From ANME-2 cluster archaeon (lineage in GTDB: Archaea > Halobacteriota > Methanosarcinia > Methanosarcinales > Methanocomedenaceae): DNA of 12,973 nucleotides. Position numbers and translations under genes: made by a program. Location of the stretch: NCBI GenBank assembly GCA_023544495.1, contig JAMJFV010000044.1:1135-14107 (forward strand), read 5' to 3'. Each line of letters starts with the position of its first letter. Position 1 is the first letter of the stretch. The notes under the pieces were generated by a model. It was not told where the DNA came from and ran no database searches. It saw only the letters and a list, made by a program, of their open reading frames with translations. This document shows, one piece after another, positions 7,217-12,973 of the stretch.

Positions 7217-7267
7217 AAAAGTCACATACCCCGGATTAAGTCCATGGCCTGTTTAATAATACTTAGC

Positions 7268-7304
7268 CCCTCGATTTCCCATCTTATCCGGCAGTACATT
7301 CACC
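7268..7304. repeat. 37-bp direct repeat, copy 2
   Basis: This is the second copy of the block at 5313-5349, in the same orientation, with one mismatch. It starts 51 nt after the radical SAM stop and ends just before the decayed gene at 7309. On the minus strand the frame VNVLPDKMGNRG continues as AKYY and a stop. Together the copies bracket about 1.9 kb holding the small ORF and the radical SAM gene. Confidence 0.75.
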
Positions 7305-7308
7305 AACA

Positions 7309-8036
7309 ATGTACTATTTGGTAGTGATTACAACACCTTCAACACTTACGACCAGTAATAACCGGACATCGCATCTTAGCACCCCGTTTTCACAGCATCA
7401 TATCAACCACCCCATAGTAGACGGACACCAGAGGACCGGTGGGATGAAGCACAGCCAGTCAATTTTACATCAGGGGATACACAATGTACCATTGCTGCCA
7501 AACATGACGGTGTCATGCTGTACATCCTTCTTATGTGGGAAGGGGAACTATGTTGCTCCTGATGGTTCGGTAGTGATCATACTGTCATGCTGTACATCCT
7601 TCTCATGTGGGAAGGGGAACCTGAATGGACCGAACCCGTCCACATATCTTTTGAACAGGACGGGAATTCCCAGGACCATGACCTATGTCGGCCCGGTCGA
7701 TGAACAGTACAATGGTGCACCTGTAAACGGGCCATCCGGTTTTTACGATGCCCACAATGATGAAGGAGTCATGGAGTCAGAGGATGGAGCAGTGAGTGGC
7801 AATTATGACAATGGTATGTGGGTACAGGAGTAGGTCGTACCTCTTAACAGCGGCGACCCTGGTGATATCTCTATACATGAGTTTCCCACAACGCTTGGAT
7901 TTGCCATAGAATCCATAAAATTCAGCGGCCCCTCACTGGCCTTCATTATTCAATGTGCGCTATGACCTCAATTATCGGGGCGACCTCGAGATACGTGAGT
8001 GACTGGTTCAGTGATGTATTAAAAATTAAGACATGA
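7309..8036 (+). pseudogene. Decayed gene with ethylbenzene-dehydrogenase-like / CBM9-like domain
   Basis: No single frame gives a normal protein, but pieces in two frames join into one recognisable domain. Frame A gives PIVDG (7411-7425). Frame B then gives RWDEAQPVNFTSG and AAKHDGVMLYILLMWEGE (7437-7547), ending at a stop at 7560. Frame B again gives MLYILLMWEGEPEWTEP after an internal duplication. Frame A gives SGNYDNGMW, then an in-frame TAG (7831-7833), then PLNSGDPGDI and GFAI. Frame B closes with RYVSDWF and a stop at 8034-8036. The order 'P-x-VDG ... W-DEA ... HDG-x-LYILL-W ... NG-x-W ... PL-x-SGD ... FAI ... SDWF' resembles secreted heme- or sugar-binding domains of the EB_dh/DOMON-like group. 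No signal peptide is left. Several frameshifts plus stops argue for decay; a few may be assembly indels. Confidence 0.6.
7511..7620 (+). repeat. Internal 38-bp direct repeat in the decayed gene
   Basis: Copies at 7511-7548 and 7583-7620 begin tgtcatgctgtacatccttc and end gggaaggggaac. They differ at one base (T/C at 7532/7604) and are offset by exactly 72 bp, so both keep the same frame. The 34-bp spacer carries the stop that interrupts frame B. This looks like a local duplication in a gene that has lost selection. Confidence 0.8.
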
Positions 8037-8045
8037 TATCAAGCA

Positions 8046-8060
8046 GCCGGAGGTCCCGGC
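8046..8060 (-). terminator. Possible terminator of the fae-hps transcript
   Basis: A short hairpin, gccgg (8046-8050) with ccggc (8056-8060) and a 5-nt loop, lies 19 nt past the Hps stop on the minus strand. A T-rich stretch (TTAATTTTTAATA on the minus strand, near 8029-8017) follows. Archaeal termination depends mainly on such T-rich runs, so the T-run may matter more than the stem. Confidence 0.35.
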
Positions 8061-8078
8061 CGCCAGATTTTCATACTC

Positions 8079-8381
8079 TCAGAAATCGGTCATGACCCTG
8101 TACTGGTCGATCTCAGCCTTTTGCATGTCTTCCAGGAATATCTCAGCAGCCTGGCGCACGTCCTTGGCCTTGGTAATGGCCCTGCCCACTACTATGATAT
8201 CAGCCCCGGCAGCTGTGGCATCGCTCACTTTCGCTGAACCCTGTTCCAGCTTACCTATGCCACCTGCAACAGCAACCAGCAACTTTGGATGGATCTTCTT
8301 CATATCAGGGATACTGCCCCATGCGTATGCGCTGTCCTCGGCATCAATGGCCCTGTGCAGTTCAATGATATCCGGCTTCAC
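8079..8381 (-). pseudogene. hps: 3' fragment of the Hps (3-hexulose-6-phosphate synthase) domain
   Basis: This 100-residue ORF is the C-terminal part of the Hps half of a Fae-Hps fusion. It contains KPDIIELHRAID, a VAVAGGI phosphate-binding turn, GADIIVVGRAIT and the typical end DQYRVMTDF. Hps condenses formaldehyde with ribulose 5-phosphate; in archaea it mostly runs in reverse to make ribulose 5-phosphate. The ORF is in a different frame from the upstream part. In the intact fusion about 20 residues (a TIM-barrel strand and helix containing a D-x-L-N segment) separate AKKT from the leucine before VKPD. Those residues are absent: the join reads aagacctgagcgtgaag. The nominal GTG start at 8381 lacks a ribosome binding site, and a third of a TIM barrel would not fold alone. 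Confidence 0.75.
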
Positions 8382-8383
8382 GC

Positions 8384-9211
8384 TCAGGTCTTCTTTGCTT
8401 CCTTGATGGCTTTCTCAATAGTAGAGAGCGGTGCCAGTCCTGAAATTACAATAGCATCAGCAGTAGCGTCAGCCACCATCCTGGCCTCCAGGTTACCGGT
8501 ATCCAGGGTCTTCAGGTCGGCCACAATGAACGCATTGGGCCGCGCCCCACGTATCTCGGATACCACATTCAGGCCGTAGCGCTTGATAAGAGGCGTGCCT
8601 GCCTCTATTATCAGGTGGTCGCTCTGGGGTAACTGCTTCAGGACCTTCTTTACAAATTCGATATCCGGGATATCGATGGCGACCTGCAGGTATGGCGGGT
8701 CCCATAACCTGGTAACTTTGAATCCCATGATCGGGTGCATGGTCCTGTCCTTCTCATGAATAACGGTAGCAACATCAGGGAAGCCTTCCATGGCCCTTTG
8801 CACTGCCAGTTTAGTGGCACCATAGTTGTACCGGTATATCTTACTGTAATCCTCAGCCTGCGGGTGGATGAACACACTGGCAATAACGACCAGGTCCTCA
8901 GCCTGTTCTATTGGTATGATACCTTCATCCATGGCATCGGCAACTGCTCGTGCAACAGCGGTCTGGGCCGGCCCGAATATCTTGGCTGCGTCCTCCATAT
9001 TATGTACGCTTACTTTTGGTACAATGAGCGTTGCCGGTTTTGCCAGAAGATTTGGCCGTATAACCGAAAGCAGTGGTGTGTGTCCTGCAGACAACTGTGT
9101 GAACCCTGTAGCAAAAGCCTGTCCTGCAGGCCCGTTTTTATCTCCTATGATAATGTCAACATGTGCGAGTTCTGGTTCCTCGCCGATAAGCGCTTCTCCG
9201 ATCAAGAACAA
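8384..9211 (-). CDS. fae: Formaldehyde-activating enzyme Fae, with truncated Hps domain
   Basis: Fae (residues 1 to about 165) condenses formaldehyde with tetrahydromethanopterin to give methylene-H4MPT. It is complete: MFLIGEALIG start, the catalytic His17 in ELAHVD, and SAGHTPLLSVIRPNLL. The rest (about 166-275) is the first half of a fused Hps domain with its D232-x-K234-x-x-D237 catalytic motif (ADLKTLD). It stops at AKKT followed by TGA where intact Methanosarcina-type fusions (about 390 aa) continue. Fae activity should survive; Hps activity is probably lost. The TTG start at 9211 is fixed by GAGGTG (9225-9220) and by the match to known Fae N-termini. It is divergently transcribed from the MFS gene. 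Confidence 0.93.
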   Translation of the reverse strand: MFLIGEALIGEEPELAHVDIIIGDKNGPAGQAFATGFTQLSAGHTPLLSVIRPNLLAKPATLIVPKVSVHNMEDAAKIFGPAQTAVARAVADAMDEGIIPIEQAEDLVVIASVFIHPQAEDYSKIYRYNYGATKLAVQRAMEGFPDVATVIHEKDRTMHPIMGFKVTRLWDPPYLQVAIDIPDIEFVKKVLKQLPQSDHLIIEAGTPLIKRYGLNVVSEIRGARPNAFIVADLKTLDTGNLEARMVADATADAIVISGLAPLSTIEKAIKEAKKT

Positions 9212-9219
9212 TATAATTA

Positions 9220-9290
9220 CACCTCGAATGGGTAGTAACGATAAAAAAGTATTTAAGGATACCGAGAAACCTGCCCGTATTTCATTTCAC
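9220..9290. promoter_or_regulatory. Divergent promoter region of fae and the MFS transporter gene
   Basis: An AT-rich core (ataaaaaagtatttaagg, 9241-9258) can act in both directions. On the minus strand CTTAAATAC (9257-9249) is about 40 nt from the fae start, placing its transcript start near 9228-9230. On the plus strand TATTTAAG is placed to start MFS transcription near 9278. The minus-strand GAGGTG at 9225-9220 is the fae ribosome binding site. Shared control is inferred only from geometry. Confidence 0.45.
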
Positions 9291-9331
9291 CCTTGGAAAA
9301 GTTCATTATCCTCATCAACTCTCTATCCCCT

Positions 9332-10534
9332 ATGCCCAGTATCGTAAAGGATAGTGCCGGGATCAATCGCACCAGGATCATGTCAATCCTGACCGCAGGG
9401 ATGTGTATTGTTTTTATGGCCGTACTGTCCCTTATCCCCATGCTGCCCGAAGTTTCAGGCGAACTGGGCGTGAGTAAACCCCTGATGGGGATAATAATGG
9501 GCTCATTCATGGTTTTCATGGCAATCCCACAGATCCCTATCGGCGTTCTCTCAGACAGGTACGGCCGCCGCCTTTTTGTCACAGCAGGCATTCTGGTGTT
9601 CAGCTTCGGTCTGGTCATCTTCGGCACTGCCGTCTCAGGACTGCAATTACTCGTAGCCCGTTCCATATCCGGCCTGGGTGTTGCCATGTTCTTTCCCACC
9701 GCCTATACCATAGTGAACGACATCTATCCCATCAGGGAAAGGGGAAAAGGACTTGGCATCATCAGTATGGCAGTGGGCCTGGGCACCGTTGGCGGCTACA
9801 TAGTAGGTGGGGTGGTTGGCGGGTTGTTCGGATGGAGGACCGTATTTTTGTCCATGGCAGGAGCATCATTCCTGCTGGCTTCGGGCACTTTTCTCTGGCT
9901 GACCGAGACCAGTCCCCGTACCAGACACAGCGATTTCGGTGTAAGGAAGATTCTGGTGGCCACATTGTTGATGTTCAGGGACCGGACCCTGTTGATAGCA
10001 GGTTTTGTCAGTATGCTGTGCGGTATATCGGTCATAGGGGCATCCTACGTGCTCCCGTTCTTTGCCACCGGTACCGTTACTCCTGTCCAGATGGGATTCA
10101 TATTCATTCCCTATGCCATAACCAGCAGCTTTGGCGCATTTCTCACCGGTTTTCTCAGTGACCGGGTAGGAAGAAAGCCCCCGCTTATCATGATGATATT
10201 ACTAGGTGGCGGAGCGCTGCTGCTCCTGTCGCAGGTAACCCTTGCTCCACTGGCGATCGCCATAAATTTCGGTTTCGTTGGACTGTGCCTGGGGCCTGTC
10301 GTCACCCTGTCCACTGCCATCCTGGCAGACCAGGTAATGAAAAAAGATGTACGTGCCCTGGGTACTGCGATCGGTGCCTTTAATATGATACGGTGGCTGG
10401 GAGCTGCAACCGGACCCCTGGTAGCGGGCCTTATCCTTGAACTCGCCAATGCCAGGACAAGTTTTTTCATACTTGGCATGCTTACCCTGTGCGCGACTTT
10501 TATTTCGTTTTTCCTGAAGGAAACGCTGGAATGA
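9332..10534 (+). CDS. MFS transporter, drug:H+ antiporter (DHA1) type
   Basis: This is a 400-residue membrane protein with 12 predicted membrane segments, the normal MFS size. Motif A, GVLSDRYGRR (71-80), lies in the loop after the second segment, and its echo GFLSDRVGRK (273-282) lies in the second half. The antiporter-type motif C, GLGTVGGYIVGGVVGG (149-164), marks proton-driven export, as in Bcr/CflA and TetA-like pumps. The exported compound is unknown. ATG 9332 is preferred; the ORF is open from a TTG at 9293, but neither has a clear ribosome binding site, and another in-frame ATG lies at 9380 just before the first segment. A winged-helix regulator gene follows on the same strand after 153 nt and may or may not control it. 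Confidence 0.9.
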   Translation: MPSIVKDSAGINRTRIMSILTAGMCIVFMAVLSLIPMLPEVSGELGVSKPLMGIIMGSFMVFMAIPQIPIGVLSDRYGRRLFVTAGILVFSFGLVIFGTAVSGLQLLVARSISGLGVAMFFPTAYTIVNDIYPIRERGKGLGIISMAVGLGTVGGYIVGGVVGGLFGWRTVFLSMAGASFLLASGTFLWLTETSPRTRHSDFGVRKILVATLLMFRDRTLLIAGFVSMLCGISVIGASYVLPFFATGTVTPVQMGFIFIPYAITSSFGAFLTGFLSDRVGRKPPLIMMILLGGGALLLLSQVTLAPLAIAINFGFVGLCLGPVVTLSTAILADQVMKKDVRALGTAIGAFNMIRWLGAATGPLVAGLILELANARTSFFILGMLTLCATFISFFLKETLE

Positions 10535-10560
10535 CTACGTAAAACCGAATTATTCAATGA

Positions 10561-10660
10561 ATGCTTGCAATGCTTGCACAAAGTATATATACTAAATACA
10601 CTGACTATAGGTTAGTAACATAGGGATACTAACCGTGTGTTATTAACATTGTGTTAACAC
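10561..10660 (+). promoter_or_regulatory. Promoter and palindrome cluster before the winged-helix gene
   Basis: A strong TATA box (AGTATATATACT, 10581-10592) places transcription start near 10612. Just upstream is a tandem 9-bp repeat, atgcttgca twice (10561-10578). Downstream are three related palindromes: GTTAgTAAC (10611-10619), GTTAtTAAC within TGTTATTAACA (10638-10648), and GTGTTAACAC (10651-10660). GTTAGTA (10611-10617) also pairs with TACTAAC (10627-10633). Operators at and below the start site fit repression by the dimeric winged-helix protein encoded next. Confidence 0.6.
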
Positions 10661-10687
10661 CAAATGATAATCAGGAAGAACAGGTCT

Positions 10688-11359
10688 ATGGAATCGACTC
10701 AACTGCTAGACATACTGGGAAACAAGAACCGCAGGAAGATCCTCCAGCTGCTTTCCTCCAGGCCCTGCTATGTCGGCGAGATAACCGAACGCATCGGGCT
10801 TGGGGCCAAAGCGGTCCTGGGACATCTGGATATGCTTGAGCAGATCGGCATGATCCGTGCAGACACTAACGAAAGGAGGCGGAAATACTACCAGATAACA
10901 AAAAATCTGAAACTGGAAGTGTTTGTGTCTCCTTACTCCTATACAGTAGAAACAAGTACGGTCCATCAGCATCCGACAGAGGATGGAATAGAGGAACCAT
11001 TCCCTGTCCGGGCAGGTGATGCAAAGGCCGCAGATGCGCTAAAAGAACTGAACCGTAAACTCCTGGAACTGGAATCGAGGCGGCGGGGATTGGCAGAGCA
11101 GCAGCGGAACATCGAAGGCAAGATGACAGATGTCATGGCACAATGCATTGACTGGCTCCATGAAGTGGCACAAAACTATATGGAAGCCGATATATTGATG
11201 ACGTTAATAAAGGAACCACAGAACAGGCGCTCCCTGTCCATGAATATGGGACTTCCTGAATACTTCATTGAACCGCATATCCAGTCATTGATCGAGCGTG
11301 GCGTATTGCATGAACGGCACATCAACAATAGACAATTGTTAACACTGATAGACGGATGA
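10688..11359 (+). CDS. Archaeal ArsR-type winged-helix transcriptional regulator
   Basis: The 223-residue protein begins with an ArsR-like winged helix-turn-helix (about 5-75): LLDILGNKNRRKILQLL, then the recognition region EITERIGLGAKAVLGHLDMLEQIGMI and a basic wing NERRRKYYQI. A linker follows, then a charged coiled coil (about 113-150), probably for dimerisation. A C-terminal segment (165-223, ILMTLIKE ... HIQSLIERGVL) looks like a second winged-helix. There is no Cys metal site of the ArsR kind. ATG 10688 aligns with the usual MESTQLLDILGN-type start; an upstream ATG at 10664 would add eight residues and lies right after the last palindrome. The palindromes in its leader suggest autorepression; the MFS gene upstream is a possible second target. 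Confidence 0.88.
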   Translation: MESTQLLDILGNKNRRKILQLLSSRPCYVGEITERIGLGAKAVLGHLDMLEQIGMIRADTNERRRKYYQITKNLKLEVFVSPYSYTVETSTVHQHPTEDGIEEPFPVRAGDAKAADALKELNRKLLELESRRRGLAEQQRNIEGKMTDVMAQCIDWLHEVAQNYMEADILMTLIKEPQNRRSLSMNMGLPEYFIEPHIQSLIERGVLHERHINNRQLLTLIDG

Positions 11360-11390
11360 GCAGAACAAATAATAGGGATAATATAGATAA

Positions 11391-11437
11391 TAGATATATC
11401 ACTAAAAATTATTTACAATTACAAAAACAAAGGAGAT
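11391..11437 (+). promoter_or_regulatory. cdc48 promoter and ribosome binding site
   Basis: GATATATCAC (11391-11400) is a plausible TATA box, giving a start near 11418-11420. AGGAGAT (11431-11437) lies seven nt before ATG 11445 and is the strongest ribosome binding site in this half of the window. Confidence 0.55.
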
Positions 11438-11444
11438 AGTAACA

Positions 11445-12973
11445 ATGGCCAAAGAATTAACTCTCAGGGTCGCAGAATCCCATCATAGGGATGTTGGACG
11501 GGATATCGCCCGTATCGAGCGTGAAAAGATGGAAGAGCTCGATCTGGTAAGCGGCGACTACATAGAGATCAATGGTAAGGACACCACCTATGCTATTGTA
11601 TGGCCTGCTTACCCCGAGGATAGGGGTAAGGAGGTGCTGAGGATCGACGGTAATATTCGGAATAACGCCAGGGTAAGCCTGGATGATAAGGTATTGATCA
11701 AAAAAGCTGAAGCTAAGGAAGCAAAGAGGGTCACCCTTGCACCCACTCAGGCTGTCAGGATGGTGGGAGGAGCACAGTACATTCACAGGTTGCTGGAAGG
11801 CCGCCCTATCAAGAAAGGACAGCAGATAAGGATAGAGACGGTCAGCAATCCGCTGAACTTTGTTGTTATGACCACCCAGCCAACTGGTCCGGTGTTCGTG
11901 GGTAAGACCACGAGCATTCACCTCAAGGAAGAAGTTGTCAACCAGAGCGAGCTTATTGGTGCACTACACACCACATATGAAGATATCGGAGGTTTGAAAC
12001 GCGAGATCGAACTTGTCAGGGAGATGATAGAACTTCCGTTGCGCCATCCGGAACTGTTCCAGAAACTGGGAATTGACCCGCCAAAGGGCGTACTGCTTCA
12101 CGGGCCCCCGGGCACAGGCAAGACCCTGATAGCCAAGGCTGTAGCTAACGAGACCGATGCAAATTTCGTATCCATCAGCGGACCGGAGATCGTGTCCAAA
12201 TACTACGGTGAAAGTGAAAAGCATCTCAGGGACATATTTGATGAGGCTGAAAAGAATGCTCCCACTATCATATTTATTGATGAGCTCGATAGTATTGCCC
12301 CCAAGCGGGGCGAGGTTACCGGCGAAGTAGAGCGCAGGGTAGTTGCCCAGCTGCTCAGCCTGATGGACGGACTGAAAACCAGGGGCGAGGTCATCGTGAT
12401 CGCAGCTACGAACAGGCCAAATTCCATTGATGAGGCACTGCGCCGGGGTGGCAGGTTCGACCGTGAGATCGAGATAGGTATCCCGGATGTGAATGGCAGG
12501 CTGGAGATCCTCCAGGTGCACACACGTGGTATGCCGCTAACAGCCCAACTCAGAGGTGAGGGGCAGGATGATGGCAAATTAAAGATGATAGCAGACCGTA
12601 CCCACGGATTTGTGGGCGCTGACCTGTCTTCACTGTGTAAGGAAGCCGCCATGCATGCACTGCGCAAGTTCCTCCCCGAAATAAACATCGATGAGGAAAT
12701 TCCCGATGAAGTGCTGGACAACCTGGTAGTAACTACTGTTGACTTTGAAGATGCATTGAAGAACATTGAACCTTCGGCACTGAGAGAAGTATTCTTTGAG
12801 GTGCCCCAGGTAAAATGGGATGATATCGGCGGACAGGACGACGTCAAGAAAGGATTGATCGAGGCAGTTGAATGGCCGCTGAAATATCCGGAAGCGTTCG
12901 AAGCTATCAAGACCAAACCGCCAAAGGGTATTCTGCTCTTTGGCCCGCCCGGGACGGGTAAGACAATGCTGGC
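11445..12973 (+). CDS. cdc48: Cdc48/VCP-type AAA+ ATPase (5' part; gene runs off the window)
   Basis: Cdc48/p97 is a hexameric ATP-driven unfoldase that feeds substrates to proteolysis in archaea. Visible are the N-domain (about 1-165, a double-psi barrel then a second lobe), the whole D1 AAA module, and the start of D2. D1 has Walker A GPPGTGKT (220-227), Walker B IIFIDE (275-280) and the arginine-finger segment RRGGRFDR (333-340), where the family normally has RRPGRFDR. A short polar insertion (LRGEGQDDG, 369-377) sits before KMIADRTHGFVGADL. D2 begins with WDDIGG (458-463), and its Walker A (GPPGTGKT, 500-507) is cut by the window end after 509 codons. The family is about 730-760 aa, so roughly a third is missing. 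It has its own promoter and strong ribosome binding site. Confidence 0.97.
   Translation, partial: MAKELTLRVAESHHRDVGRDIARIEREKMEELDLVSGDYIEINGKDTTYAIVWPAYPEDRGKEVLRIDGNIRNNARVSLDDKVLIKKAEAKEAKRVTLAPTQAVRMVGGAQYIHRLLEGRPIKKGQQIRIETVSNPLNFVVMTTQPTGPVFVGKTTSIHLKEEVVNQSELIGALHTTYEDIGGLKREIELVREMIELPLRHPELFQKLGIDPPKGVLLHGPPGTGKTLIAKAVANETDANFVSISGPEIVSKYYGESEKHLRDIFDEAEKNAPTIIFIDELDSIAPKRGEVTGEVERRVVAQLLSLMDGLKTRGEVIVIAATNRPNSIDEALRRGGRFDREIEIGIPDVNGRLEILQVHTRGMPLTAQLRGEGQDDGKLKMIADRTHGFVGADLSSLCKEAAMHALRKFLPEINIDEEIPDEVLDNLVVTTVDFEDALKNIEPSALREVFFEVPQVKWDDIGGQDDVKKGLIEAVEWPLKYPEAFEAIKTKPPKGILLFGPPGTGKTML

Noticed and set aside
7511..7620. The 38-bp repeats as the start of a CRISPR array.
   Set aside because: There are only two copies, they lie inside a protein-domain remnant, and no cas genes or further repeats are present.
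7831..7833. In-frame TAG in the decayed gene as a pyrrolysine codon, since the frame stays open and domain-like after it.
   Set aside because: Frameshifts and other stops on both sides show decay, and this is not a methylamine methyltransferase. No pyl gene is visible in the window.
8384..8386. Programmed frameshifting joining the two parts of Fae-Hps.
   Set aside because: Joining the frames would still lack about 20 core residues of the Hps barrel, and no slippery run or stimulating structure is evident at the join.

Overview
The window is archaeal chromosomal DNA, most likely from a methanogen-related euryarchaeon of the Methanosarcinales/ANME-2 type. It carries RadA, a Cdc48-type AAA ATPase, an archaeal DUF89 protein and a fused formaldehyde-activating enzyme/hexulose-phosphate synthase (Fae-Hps). 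Promoters are archaeal TATA boxes followed by short GGAG/GGTG ribosome binding sites, with several TTG or GTG starts. The lineage is inferred from gene content; no marker in the window fixes it to a genus.

Positions 1-3922 (minus strand) hold four co-oriented genes. Read in transcription order these are a DUF89 metal-dependent phosphatase, two tandem paralogous GT4 glycosyltransferases of exactly equal length (344 aa from the matching starts), and the 5' 257 codons of radA. radA has its own TATA box and a 13-bp direct repeat in its leader. Divergent from DUF89 is a small charged helical protein (3984-4376). An intergenic stretch with two inverted repeats follows, then a small HExxHxxGxxD zinc metallopeptidase-like protein (4656-5177).

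Positions 5178-8040 look like accessory DNA. A near-perfect 37-bp repeat (5313-5349 and 7268-7304) brackets a small unknown ORF and a B12-binding radical SAM enzyme. Behind the second copy lies a decayed gene (7309-8036) whose frame-shifted pieces resemble an ethylbenzene-dehydrogenase-like/CBM9-like domain and contain an internal 38-bp duplication.

Positions 8079-9211 (minus) carry fae-hps, broken by what looks like a deletion of about 60 nt in the Hps half. Fae is intact; Hps is split and has lost a core segment. Divergent from it is an MFS drug-efflux-type transporter (9332-10534). Next comes a two-domain winged-helix regulator (10688-11359) with a cluster of GTTA/TAAC palindromes in its leader, suggesting autoregulation. 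The window ends inside cdc48 (11445 onward).

The best candidates for something new are the broken fae-hps, the repeat-bracketed radical SAM segment with its decayed neighbour, the minimal zincin, and the operator cluster before the winged-helix gene. I see no complete, clearly novel multi-gene system. There are no tRNA or rRNA genes, no CRISPR array and no intact insertion sequence.
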